From Bryobacterales bacterium (GTDB lineage: Bacteria; Acidobacteriota; Terriglobia; Bryobacterales; Bryobacteraceae), in contig PLEX01000225.1 of the NCBI GenBank assembly GCA_003136575.1, forward strand, positions 148,269 through 212,268: DNA of 64,000 nucleotides, read 5' to 3'. Every line of letters starts with the position of its first letter. Position 1 is the first letter of the stretch. The notes below the pieces were generated by a model that ran no database searches, was not told the origin of the DNA, and saw only the letters and a program-made list of their open reading frames with translations. This document shows positions 43,751 through 52,192 of the stretch, piece by piece. Made by a program: the position numbers and the translations under genes.

Positions 43751-44916
43751 AAAGTCCCGCCAGGCTGCTGTTATCCGGATTCCTCTTCCTGTTTGCGGCC
43801 CTTCCCCTTTTCCCTCAGCAAAGGAAGGTTGTCGCCGACCCCCCGTCGCTTGGAGAAGCCGAGCGCGATTACCGGAATGCGCAACAGGAGTGGCTCAATG
43901 CGGACCCAAACCTCGAGGCCGATTTCCTGAAGGGCAATCCTCGCGAAATTCACAATCGAATCACGCGGTCGGCGGCCCTCAAAGATGAAATGATGCAGAA
44001 GAAGGCAGTCTACCTGGATCTCGTGGTCGCGCATTTCGCCGAAACCCGGGCGCGTCTTTCGAGCGCGAAGGGCGTCGATCTTCCGATACCGGAAATGCGT
44101 CAGCGTCTGGAGGCTGAGCAGACGCGGGTACTGAGCGAGATCGAGAGACTCGACGACCTCATCCGGGATTTTTCGCAGGACGACCTGTACGCGATAGTCG
44201 TGCACAATATGAATGCCGAGCGGGCACAACTTGCCGAAGTGCAGTTGTCTCTCGCGAAGCAGATTCGCTCCCTGGATTCGATCGGGAACGCCCAGGACGC
44301 CATCAAGAGGATCGAGGCCAGGGATCCGCTCGATCAAAAACTGGAGGCCATTTCGAAGGTCTGGGAACAGGAGCGCGAAAGCGTCAGGGTTCAGCGCGAA
44401 CACTGGAAGAATTATTACGCCGAAATGAGCCGGGAAGTGGATGGCGGGAAGTCCCCGGCGACCGTCGCTTCCAACAGTCCGGCGGTCAACCCGGTCCCTG
44501 CGCCAGCCTCCGCGAAACCCCGGGTTACCCCGCCCACGAAAGCGCAGGGACCGGCGAAACCGGCGGATTTCGAGGGCAAGTGGGTTTATACGAGCAGTCC
44601 GAACGCGTGGACCGGATTCGGCGAACCGGTGCGGGTTGCACTGGAGCTTCACTATTCGGGGAAGACACTGTCGGGAGCTTACACAGCCCGCCTTCCCGGA
44701 CGGCAGGATGTTCGCGATCTGGACCTGACTTTATCCGGGGAAGTTGTTTCCCCCGGTAAGGCGGTACTGCGGTGGATTTCGAAAACGCCCGCCGCCCGCG
44801 GCGAACTAACCGTCCAGCTCGGTGGCGACAGGCGCCTCCTGCTGGAACGTACCACGTCCAGCGATACCTATGTCCCCCGGGGCATGGAAGTTCTCGTGCC
44901 GCAACAGGCGCCTTAG
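43747..44916 (+). CDS. Secreted protein: helical N-terminal part and beta-rich C-terminal domain (paralogue A)
   Basis: Starts in the ATGA overlap. The 389-residue protein has a signal peptide, an alpha-helical region (QAEAERDYRNAQQ-like helices, residues 30-235), a Pro/Ala linker and a C-terminal domain of about 115 residues that starts FEGKWVYTSSPNAWTGFGEP and continues with LSGAYTARLPGRQDVRDLDL and RGELTVQLGGDRRLLLERTT. This domain also ends the protein encoded 0.8 kb downstream (VGTWRYIERSQQFNGVEEPR, LAGRYRAVLADFDGPHNVDI). It looks like a lipocalin-type small beta-barrel; a catalytic site is not seen. Confidence 0.75.
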   Translation: MKSPARLLLSGFLFLFAALPLFPQQRKVVADPPSLGEAERDYRNAQQEWLNADPNLEADFLKGNPREIHNRITRSAALKDEMMQKKAVYLDLVVAHFAETRARLSSAKGVDLPIPEMRQRLEAEQTRVLSEIERLDDLIRDFSQDDLYAIVVHNMNAERAQLAEVQLSLAKQIRSLDSIGNAQDAIKRIEARDPLDQKLEAISKVWEQERESVRVQREHWKNYYAEMSREVDGGKSPATVASNSPAVNPVPAPASAKPRVTPPTKAQGPAKPADFEGKWVYTSSPNAWTGFGEPVRVALELHYSGKTLSGAYTARLPGRQDVRDLDLTLSGEVVSPGKAVLRWISKTPAARGELTVQLGGDRRLLLERTTSSDTYVPRGMEVLVPQQAP

Positions 44917-44919
44917 ACG

Positions 44920-45699
44920 ATGTTTGCCCGGAGATCACGACACCCCGCATATACGGACGACGACCCTCCGATTGTACGGGCCCTGCGCGCGGCTACCGAA
45001 CCGCCGCCGTGGCGTCTGAACTTCTTTTTCACCGGCTGTCTGGTTGAGGCGACGCTGTTGATGTTGGGTGTCCTCACTGAGTCAATCTCGGGACTACCCC
45101 GGAGCGTTGAAAAGCACGCAAAGAAGGACAGGCCAATGACAATTGTGTACATTCCGCCCTCCGGCATGCGGCCACAGCCGCCGCCTCCTCCTCGGGGAAC
45201 GGTTGCTGTTGCGAAGCTCGCGATACCGCCGGTGATCGATTACCCCACTCCGCCAAAGTCGAAGATCAAGGTCCGACTGGGCGAAATTACCATCAATATC
45301 GCGGAAGACACCGACGACCAGTTACCCTCCGTCGTAAGACAGCAGAACGGAACATTCGCCGTGCTCGACCCGAACGATCCGTCGTTTACGCGTTACACTT
45401 TCGATCCGCCGGACTGGCAGATGCACCCGACCGTACTGGACGTTCGCCGCCGAATGAAGTTCAGACTGATACCGCCTTCAAACTGGCCTTTGCTCAGATC
45501 TCTCGCGGAAAGCAACAATTTGAAACCGGACAACTATCAGGTGGATGCGCTTTTCGATGGCGCCTTCTCCGACTGTCTGGAACGGGAAATCCGCAATCGT
45601 TCCTCCGGCGGGACGGGGCAGGTGACCGCTGTTTCTCTGGCATTCAATTCTTCGAGGAGTTGTGGAATAGATGTTCTCAAAGTTGATTTCGCTCAGTAG
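44920..45699 (+). CDS. Single-pass membrane protein of unknown function
   Basis: The 259-residue protein has an N-terminal cytoplasmic stretch, a membrane helix (WRLNFFFTGCLVEATLLMLG) and a large Pro-rich outer part (MRPQPPPPPRGTVAVAK) ending in a domain with GRYTFDPPDW-like aromatic residues (RYTFDPPDWQMHPTVLDVRR). Layout resembles TonB-like bridging proteins, but no TonB C-terminal signature is visible. It lies three bases after paralogue A and overlaps paralogue B by 29 bases, so the three are expressed together. Confidence 0.7.
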   Translation: MFARRSRHPAYTDDDPPIVRALRAATEPPPWRLNFFFTGCLVEATLLMLGVLTESISGLPRSVEKHAKKDRPMTIVYIPPSGMRPQPPPPPRGTVAVAKLAIPPVIDYPTPPKSKIKVRLGEITINIAEDTDDQLPSVVRQQNGTFAVLDPNDPSFTRYTFDPPDWQMHPTVLDVRRRMKFRLIPPSNWPLLRSLAESNNLKPDNYQVDALFDGAFSDCLEREIRNRSSGGTGQVTAVSLAFNSSRSCGIDVLKVDFAQ

Positions 45700-46942
45700 C
45701 GCAACAGCCGCCGGGCGCGGCGCCAGCCATCGGAGGAAGCCGTCCGCCCGCGCTCGGCGGCACAACCTGCGCGTGCCCCTCAGTAAAGTTCTTGTGGTTT
45801 GCGGATGGCTGATTTGCCTCCCGATGCACGCTCAGGAACTCGCGCCGCCGCCCGATTACGGGGATAACACAATCAATGTTCTTGCCGAAGAAACGGCAAA
45901 AGCCTGGCAGGCGTGGCAGCGCCTCGATCGGGATATCGAGCAAAACGCCTTCCAGTTGGCGATGGTTGACGGCAGAGAAACCATACAGCGGTCGCTCTCG
46001 GCCCTCCTGAACTATTTGGGCAAGAGGAAGGCCTATTCGGAAGGTGTCGCAAAGTATATAGAACAGTTTCGCCCCGAAGCTTCGGCGCGAAAGCCGATCG
46101 TCGCTGTCGAAACAGTAAGCCGCGAACAGTTGGAACTTTTGGGCGCGACTCTCACGGACGTGCAGGCGCGTCTCAAACGGCTCACAGACTCCCCCGACTG
46201 GAGCCGTATCCGCAGAAGCGTGGTGGCCGATACCTCCGGGATTGACAACCTTCGGAAAAACCTGCGCAACCAAATCCCGCTCGATCTTCCCCTTAGCAAA
46301 CCCGAGCCACCGCACCAGATGTCGGTGATTGTCTACAGGGACTCGGAGCGTCAGATCGCGGAACTCCTCGAAAAGCTATGGACCGACTACTATCAGGCGC
46401 TCGACAACGCCGTCGAACGAAAGCCGGACGGCGCGAAGCCACTGATGGTTTCAACCAACCCGGCTTCTGCCGGCCCGTCGGCGGACGTAATGCCCGCGAG
46501 TCCGGCCGTGGTCTCCGGCACGCATCCGGCGGTCGCTCCGGCGGCGGGAGCGACTTCTCTTCCAGGCCAGCCATCGGCGCCTGCCGCCTCCGAAGCGCTG
46601 GTCGGTACGTGGCGTTACATCGAGCGGTCCCAGCAGTTCAATGGAGTCGAGGAACCGCGGCAGGTATTGATCGAGATCTGGGTGGAAAAGGGCGGTGCGC
46701 TGGCAGGCCGGTATCGCGCGGTTCTGGCCGACTTCGACGGGCCTCACAACGTCGATATCGCCTTGCAGTCGCTGCCGGCCGGAAAAAATCCGAAGGAATT
46801 CCGTTTCCATTACAGGGCCGCATCGCAGGATGCCGATGGGCAACTCACCATCGAAGGGCCCGGAACCAGTGGAACCGACCTTACTATTAGTCACGATGGT
46901 GGCGGAGTGCCGAGGGGGCGCGAAATCGTCCTTCGCCGCTGA
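45671..46942 (+). CDS. Secreted protein: helical N-terminal part and beta-rich C-terminal domain (paralogue B)
   Basis: The ATG within the preceding gene has GAGGAG ten bases upstream; a GTG 34 codons later is an alternative that would give a shorter, cleaner signal peptide (VPLSKVLVVCGWLICLPMHA). The 423-residue protein has a helical region (residues about 60-240), a Pro/Ala linker and a C-terminal domain of about 110 residues related to that of paralogue A: shared elements are GTWxY, the EEP/GEP turn, LAGRYRA/LSGAYTA and the closing VPRG. The repeated architecture suggests duplication followed by specialisation. No known family was recognised. Confidence 0.75.
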   Translation: MFSKLISLSSATAAGRGASHRRKPSARARRHNLRVPLSKVLVVCGWLICLPMHAQELAPPPDYGDNTINVLAEETAKAWQAWQRLDRDIEQNAFQLAMVDGRETIQRSLSALLNYLGKRKAYSEGVAKYIEQFRPEASARKPIVAVETVSREQLELLGATLTDVQARLKRLTDSPDWSRIRRSVVADTSGIDNLRKNLRNQIPLDLPLSKPEPPHQMSVIVYRDSERQIAELLEKLWTDYYQALDNAVERKPDGAKPLMVSTNPASAGPSADVMPASPAVVSGTHPAVAPAAGATSLPGQPSAPAASEALVGTWRYIERSQQFNGVEEPRQVLIEIWVEKGGALAGRYRAVLADFDGPHNVDIALQSLPAGKNPKEFRFHYRAASQDADGQLTIEGPGTSGTDLTISHDGGGVPRGREIVLRR

Positions 46943-47015
46943 ATTCCTCCACGCGCGGCTTGCCCAATCCCGTCTCCGAACCTCCCGATCGACAAATTGT
47001 GGTTTACTGGTAAAC

Positions 47016-48020
47016 ATGCATAAGCCGATCTTCGCCTACTTGCTCGCGACGGTGCCGCTCGCGACCCTGCCGTTCGCGACCCTCCCGCTCGCCGCCCAGG
47101 TGAAAATCACCCAGGGCAAAGACCAGATCGCCGTCGATATCGATGGCAAGCCCTACACCACTTTCTTCTACGGACCCGACGTCGCGAAGCCTTACCTCTA
47201 CCCGCTGCGCGCGCCGTCCGGTATCTCGGTAACGCGCGCTTTCCCCATGGAGACCATCGCCGGCGAATCCACCGACCACCAGCATCAGCGCGCCGTCTGG
47301 TTCGCCCACTCGAAAGTGAACGGCTACGACTACTGGAACAACGAGTTCTCCTATAAGGGTGACAAGATGGGCCACATCTTCGTCACGAAGATCGATAAGG
47401 CGCAAAGCGGCGCGAAAACGGGCGAGATCGACGCGACCGCGGAATGGAAGCAGATGGATGGCAAAGTGGTTCTCATCGATGACCGCAAAATGATCTTCCA
47501 CGCCGGCGGTCCGAATCGCGTGATCGATTTCGATTTCACGCTGACCGCCAAAGAGGAAGCCACTTTCGAAGACGAGAAGGACGGCGTGTTCGGGATTCGC
47601 GTGGCGTCGGAACTCGAAGAAGCCAATGCGCCCGGTACGAAGACGCAGCCGAAAGAACCGCTGCGCACCGGCATCATGACGTGCGCCGACGGCAAACAGA
47701 AAGAAGCCGCGTGCTGGGGTACGCGCGCCGACTGGATGGATTATTCCGGCACCGTGGCAGGCGAGCAGGTCGGCATCACGATCATGGACCACCCCGAAAA
47801 TCCCGGCCATCCGACCTACTGGCACGCGCGCGGCTATGGACTGTTCGCGGCAAATATTTTCGGACGAAACGCGTTCACCAACAAGAAGGAGCCGTTGGGA
47901 AATGTGACGCTGAAGCCGGGCGAGAAAATGCGCTTCCGCTATCGCGTGATCGTGCATCCCGGTCCGCTGGCGAATCTGAAAATGGACGCTTTGTATAAGG
48001 AATACTCGGCCGGTAAATAG
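47016..48020 (+). CDS. Secreted DUF6807 (PmoA-like) family protein
   Basis: The 334-residue precursor starts MHKPIFAYLLATVPLATLPF (signal peptide). The mature protein has the DUF6807 pattern: YGPDVAKPYLYPLRAPSGIS, STDHQHQRAVWFAHSKVNGY and ITIMDHPENPGHPTYWHARG. The name PmoA-like comes from early annotation; these proteins are not methane monooxygenase subunits but occur in soil acidobacteria and planctomycetes, often with carbohydrate catabolism genes. Function unknown. It is preceded by a 73-base gap after paralogue B and may or may not belong to the island. Confidence 0.85.
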   Translation: MHKPIFAYLLATVPLATLPFATLPLAAQVKITQGKDQIAVDIDGKPYTTFFYGPDVAKPYLYPLRAPSGISVTRAFPMETIAGESTDHQHQRAVWFAHSKVNGYDYWNNEFSYKGDKMGHIFVTKIDKAQSGAKTGEIDATAEWKQMDGKVVLIDDRKMIFHAGGPNRVIDFDFTLTAKEEATFEDEKDGVFGIRVASELEEANAPGTKTQPKEPLRTGIMTCADGKQKEAACWGTRADWMDYSGTVAGEQVGITIMDHPENPGHPTYWHARGYGLFAANIFGRNAFTNKKEPLGNVTLKPGEKMRFRYRVIVHPGPLANLKMDALYKEYSAGK

Positions 48021-48113
48021 ACTTTGCAGGGCCGAAACGGCGGCAACGTCGCCGCGGGAATCGCAGCCATGTGGCTGTTGTAGTGGCGCCGTGAACGCCT
48101 GCCGCGTCCGGTG

Positions 48114-48131
48114 GTGGGCGTTTTCGCCCAC
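48114..48131. terminator. Hairpin with TTTT loop between DUF6807 and M16 genes
   Basis: GTGGGCG, TTTT, CGCCCAC forms a perfect 7-bp stem. It lies 94 bases after the DUF6807 stop and 32 bases before the M16 start. There is no T tract behind the stem, so it may be a weak terminator, attenuator or mRNA structure element. Confidence 0.35.
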
Positions 48132-48163
48132 GGCCCACGGTTTTTGCACCCGTAAAGGAAACT

Positions 48164-50947
48164 ATGCTGAAACGAATTTTGCTTCTCGCCTGCCTTCTGA
48201 CCCTGACGCTCGTTGGCCAGACTTTGCCGCCGGGCGTCACTAAAGGATCCTCCATCGCCGGCATCACGGAGTACGCCTTCCCCAACGGCCTGCACGTGCT
48301 GCTTCTCCCGGATGCTTCGAGCACCAAAGTGTCGGTGAACATGGTCTACCTCGTCGGTTCTCGCCACGAAGGCTACGGCGAAACGGGCATGGCACACCTT
48401 CTTGAGCACATGAATTTCATCCTCTCGAAGGATGGACGCAACATCAAGAAGGAACTCACCGACCACGGCGCCAACTGGAACGGCACCACGGACTATGACC
48501 GCACGAATTACTTCGAGACGGTCAACGCCTCGGACGAAAACCTGAAGTGGGCGCTCGGTCTCGAAGCCACCCGCATGGTGAATATGCGCATCGAGAAGGA
48601 ACTGCTCGATACCGAAATGACAGTCGTGCGCAACGAATTCGAGCGCGGCGAAAACAGCGTCGCCAGCGTCCTCGAAGAGCGCGTGATGTCTACCGCGTAT
48701 CTGTGGCACAACTACGGCAAGTCAGTGATCGGCTCGCTCGCGGACATCGAAAAAGTGCCCATCGACAGGCTGGCCGCGTTCTACAGGAAGTACTACCAGC
48801 CCGATAATGCCGTGCTGATCGTCGGCGGGCAGATCGACTCTTCGAAGACGCTCGCGATGATCGACGATTCCGTCGGTAAAATCCCGCGTCCCGAACGTAA
48901 ACTCGATGCTACGTACACCACCGAGCCCGCGCAGGACGGTCTGCGCACAGTCGAATTGCGGCGCGTTGGCACCGGGCAGAACCTGATTATGGCGTATCAC
49001 GGGCCGGCCATGGCGCATCCCGATGCCGCCGCGCTCGAAGTCGCGGCCGGGATCCTGAACGGAACCGGCGGAACGGGCCGACTCTACAAGGCGCTGGTCG
49101 ATAACAAGAAAACGCTTACTGCTTCCATGTCGGTGCAGGAGATGCACGATCCCGGCGTCGTCCAGTTCCGGGCGACGCTGACTAACGACCAAAAGCTGGA
49201 CGAAGCGAAGAAAGGCATGCTCGACACGATTTCCGGGCTGATGACCGAAGCGCCTACCAAGGAAGAAGTGGATCGGGCGAAGCAGCGGATCATCCAGAGC
49301 ATGGACCGCGAGATGACGAACTCGCAGAACATGGTGGTCCGGACGCTCACCGAAGTGGCCGCCGATGGCGACTGGCGCTATCTGTTCACCAACTACGAAG
49401 AAATCAAGAAGGTCACGCCGGAAGATGTGGTTCGCGTTGCGAAGTTGTATTTCAAGGATTCCAACCTCACGGTCGGCACCTTCGTTCCGGACGCCGAGCC
49501 GGAGCGCACTGTGGTACCCGATGCGCCCCCGATGGAAAAACTCCTGACCGAATACAAGCCGAGCGTCACGGTGACCGAAGGCGAGGTGCTGGATCCATCC
49601 CCGGCTGCCGTCGAAAAACGCATTGTTCGTTCGAAGCTGCCGGGCGGTCTGAAACTCGCGCTGGTGCCGAAGGCGACGCGCGGCAACACCGTTGAGCTGA
49701 GCCTCAATCTGCGTTTTGGCGACGAGAAATCGCTCACGGGTAAGAACGCGCCCGCGCAGCTGGCCGGCGCCCTGTTGATTCGCGGTACGAAGAATAGGAC
49801 CCGCCAGCAGATTCAGGATGAAATTCAGAAGCTGAACGCGACCATGTCCGTTTGCGGTGGGGGTGGCGGCGGAGGCAGGGGAGGCGGCGGTGGCCGTGGC
49901 GGCGGAGGAGGCGCAGCGCTCGGAAGCTGCTCCGCGTCCATCCAGACCACGGCGGAGAATCTGATTCCGGCCCTGCGCCTCATGGCGGAAATCCTCAAGG
50001 AACCCGCGTTTCCGGAAACCGATTTCGAGCAGATTCGCCAGCAGGAGATCAATGCCATCGACCGCGGCCGCACCGAGCCGACCACTCTCGCGGCCCAGGC
50101 CCTGCAGGCTAACCTCAGTCCGTTCCCGCGAACCGACATTCGGCACCCGCGAACCATAGACGAAGAGATCGAAGACCTGAATAAGGTCACCCTGGATGAC
50201 GTGAAGAGGTTCTACGCGCAGTTTTACGGCGCGTCGCAGGGCGATTTGGTCGTCGTTGGCGCGCTGAAGACGGATGAACTGCAAAAGGCGGCGGCGGAGT
50301 TGTTTGGCGCCTGGAAGAGCCAGAGTGCTTACGCCAAAGTCGAGTCGAAGTATCTGCCCGTAACTCCGATCAACACGAAGATTGAGACGCCGGACAAGCA
50401 GAACGCGCAATTCAGTGCGGGGCTGCGGATTCAGATGCGCGATACCGATCCGGATTATGCCGCGGTGGTCCTGGCTAACTACATGATGGGCGGCGATATT
50501 ACGGCGCGGTGGCCGGACCGCATCCGCAATCGCGAAGGGCTGAGCTACGGTGCGAGCAGCGCATTTTCAGCCCCATGGGACGGCGACGCGGCGATCCTGT
50601 CGGCGAGCATCATCAGCAATCCGAAGAACTCGCCCAAAGTGGAATCGAGCTTCCGCGACGAACTGAGGAAGACGCTTGCCGAAGGTTTTACCCAAAAGGA
50701 ACTGGATGCAGCCAAATCGGCGATCCACGATGCGCGCGTTCTCGGCCGGTCGGGCGACGCGGCGATCCTGGGTCTGATCATGACTCGGGCCGAGCAGGAG
50801 CGGACGCTCGCCTGGGACACCCAGCTGGACGAAAAACTGGCGGCGCTCACGCTCGACCAGGTGAATGCCGCGTTCCGGAAACATGTGACGAACAGTTTCT
50901 CCGTCGTGCAGGCGGGAGATTTTAAGAAGGCTGGCGTCTACCAGTAA
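48164..50947 (+). CDS. Secreted double M16 (pitrilysin-like) peptidase
   Basis: The 927-residue precursor has a signal peptide and two M16 halves. The first half has the zinc motif HLLEH (His78, Glu81, His82) and the distal Glu158 in VVRNEF, 76 residues on, as in active members. The second half, at the matching place, reads QLAGALLIRGT, without HxxEH, as usual for the inactive half. A Gly-rich loop (about 22 residues, near residues 565-587) is inserted in this inactive half. M16 peptidases degrade peptides in the periplasm or process exported proteins. Confidence 0.92.
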   Translation: MLKRILLLACLLTLTLVGQTLPPGVTKGSSIAGITEYAFPNGLHVLLLPDASSTKVSVNMVYLVGSRHEGYGETGMAHLLEHMNFILSKDGRNIKKELTDHGANWNGTTDYDRTNYFETVNASDENLKWALGLEATRMVNMRIEKELLDTEMTVVRNEFERGENSVASVLEERVMSTAYLWHNYGKSVIGSLADIEKVPIDRLAAFYRKYYQPDNAVLIVGGQIDSSKTLAMIDDSVGKIPRPERKLDATYTTEPAQDGLRTVELRRVGTGQNLIMAYHGPAMAHPDAAALEVAAGILNGTGGTGRLYKALVDNKKTLTASMSVQEMHDPGVVQFRATLTNDQKLDEAKKGMLDTISGLMTEAPTKEEVDRAKQRIIQSMDREMTNSQNMVVRTLTEVAADGDWRYLFTNYEEIKKVTPEDVVRVAKLYFKDSNLTVGTFVPDAEPERTVVPDAPPMEKLLTEYKPSVTVTEGEVLDPSPAAVEKRIVRSKLPGGLKLALVPKATRGNTVELSLNLRFGDEKSLTGKNAPAQLAGALLIRGTKNRTRQQIQDEIQKLNATMSVCGGGGGGGRGGGGGRGGGGGAALGSCSASIQTTAENLIPALRLMAEILKEPAFPETDFEQIRQQEINAIDRGRTEPTTLAAQALQANLSPFPRTDIRHPRTIDEEIEDLNKVTLDDVKRFYAQFYGASQGDLVVVGALKTDELQKAAAELFGAWKSQSAYAKVESKYLPVTPINTKIETPDKQNAQFSAGLRIQMRDTDPDYAAVVLANYMMGGDITARWPDRIRNREGLSYGASSAFSAPWDGDAAILSASIISNPKNSPKVESSFRDELRKTLAEGFTQKELDAAKSAIHDARVLGRSGDAAILGLIMTRAEQERTLAWDTQLDEKLAALTLDQVNAAFRKHVTNSFSVVQAGDFKKAGVYQ

Positions 50948-50959
50948 ACGCGAACTCCA

Positions 50960-50974
50960 CCGCGCGCGGCGCGG
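50960..50974. terminator. GC-rich inverted repeat between convergent genes
   Basis: CCGCGC, GCG, GCGCGG forms a 6-bp stem right after the M16 stop and before the end of the convergent CHAD gene. No T tract follows, so termination is only possible, not shown. Confidence 0.25.
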
Positions 50975-51007
50975 GCATAAAGTGTCGCCGTCGGTAAGCG
51001 TGTCCAG

Positions 51008-52087
51008 TCACGCGGCCGAGGTGCGCCGCGCCGGCGGCCTTTTCCGTGTGCGGGCCCGGCCGCCAACGTCGCGAAGACTTGTCTTCCACAGTCGCAGCGT
51101 CGCCGCATTGGCGAACTCGGCGGCGTAATGTGCGCGGAACTGTTCGTTCTTCCTGCGTTGCCGTTTCCTGAGGGCCGTCAGAACCTCCTTGCCGCCTTTT
51201 TGCTTCGAGGTCTTCAGGCGGTGCAGAATGCGCCGCACGGTCGCACAGTCGTTCAGATCGCCGAGCAATGACTGGACATCCTTAAGTTGATCGAGCAGGC
51301 CGGCGAGCGCGGTTCCGTACATCGGCGCAAACAGGTCGAGAGTGTAGCGGAGATTCCGTGCCGCGATTCGAAAACTGTGAATCTCTTTTACCGAGGCGTT
51401 CTCTTGAGCGGCATCCGCGCCACACCGGAAGTGTTCTTCCGCCATTTCGGGAAGAATGCGGGTCGCCATCGTTTCTGCACGGGTGTTGCAAAAACGCGCG
51501 TCGTCGGTTCCGGATCCGCCGTTTTCGTTCTCCGCCCCTGCCTTCAACGCCTTGCGCCAGGCGGAAGGCAGGTTCCGCTCCACCCACCGTTGCAGACACG
51601 CGAGAAGTATACCGGCCTCTCCTTCCCGCCTATCGCGAAGTTGTTGCGCAATGGTCGCCGGGCCGGACCCCTTCGGTCCGGTGCCGCCGGCCTCCGTCGG
51701 GCCAGGGTGGGGTATGGCCATTTTGCCCAGAACGCCCATGGAAACATCGTGATCGCGGACACTGCCCGCGTGAACCATGATCCGCTTCAGGCTGCGCCGG
51801 ATTCTTCTGGATTCGCCGCGGGGAAAACACGGCTTCAGCACGACAAGGACGCGCATGAACCGGCGAATCGCCACACGCAGATCGTGCACTTCATTAACCC
51901 CGCGAGCGCGAGAGCCGCCGGACCCGGCACCAAAGATCGGAGAAACCGCACGTTCAGCCGGACCCGGCGACGTGACCTGTGCGCGTTCCTCAAGCGACCG
52001 GATGGTGCGGGCAATCTGCGTGCTGAGGCTCCGCAGGAGCTTATCGCCCTGTTGTGCCGCGAACTGCCGGGTAGTCAATGCGGACAT
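51008..52087 (-). CDS. CHAD domain protein
   Basis: The 359-residue helical protein has two CHAD signatures with conserved His and Arg: VHDLRVAIRRFMRVL near residue 67 and IHSFRIAARNLRYTLDLFAP near 237, plus LLGDLNDCATVRR. CHAD proteins bind inorganic polyphosphate through these basic residues. The C-terminal tail (RARTRKRPPARRTSAA) is also very basic. No CYTH or ppk partner is nearby. The insertion sequence sits 75 bases upstream of its start, so its promoter may have been altered by the insertion. Confidence 0.9.
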   Translation of the reverse strand: MSALTTRQFAAQQGDKLLRSLSTQIARTIRSLEERAQVTSPGPAERAVSPIFGAGSGGSRARGVNEVHDLRVAIRRFMRVLVVLKPCFPRGESRRIRRSLKRIMVHAGSVRDHDVSMGVLGKMAIPHPGPTEAGGTGPKGSGPATIAQQLRDRREGEAGILLACLQRWVERNLPSAWRKALKAGAENENGGSGTDDARFCNTRAETMATRILPEMAEEHFRCGADAAQENASVKEIHSFRIAARNLRYTLDLFAPMYGTALAGLLDQLKDVQSLLGDLNDCATVRRILHRLKTSKQKGGKEVLTALRKRQRRKNEQFRAHYAAEFANAATLRLWKTSLRDVGGRARTRKRPPARRTSAA

Positions 52088-52154
52088 ACGCAGTCTTTAT
52101 CCATCGTACGTCGATTCGGGCACGGGAAAATGACAAACGTATGAATTGCCGGAA

Positions 52155-52162
52155 CAAAAAAC
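52155..52162. repeat. Left target-site duplication of the insertion sequence
   Basis: CAAAAAAC directly precedes the left terminal inverted repeat and is repeated exactly after the right one. An 8-bp duplication is the rule for the IS1595 family. Confidence 0.9.
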
Positions 52163-52184
52163 GGTGATAATATACTTGCGTTTC
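52163..52184. repeat. Left terminal inverted repeat
   Basis: Starts GGTGATAATATACTTG and pairs with the right end of the element, with one difference over 22 bases. Confidence 0.9.
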
Positions 52185-52192
52185 TTTTCACA

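Noticed and set aside
49857..49920. Repetitive GGC/GGA-rich DNA as a possible tandem repeat or CRISPR
   Set aside because: It is one in-frame Gly-rich segment in the peptidase gene, without spacers.
48722..50410. Long minus-strand frame (562 codons) inside the M16 gene
   Set aside because: It is antisense to a protein with complete M16 motifs; its Arg/Leu/Val-rich translation is a shadow of GC-rich coding.
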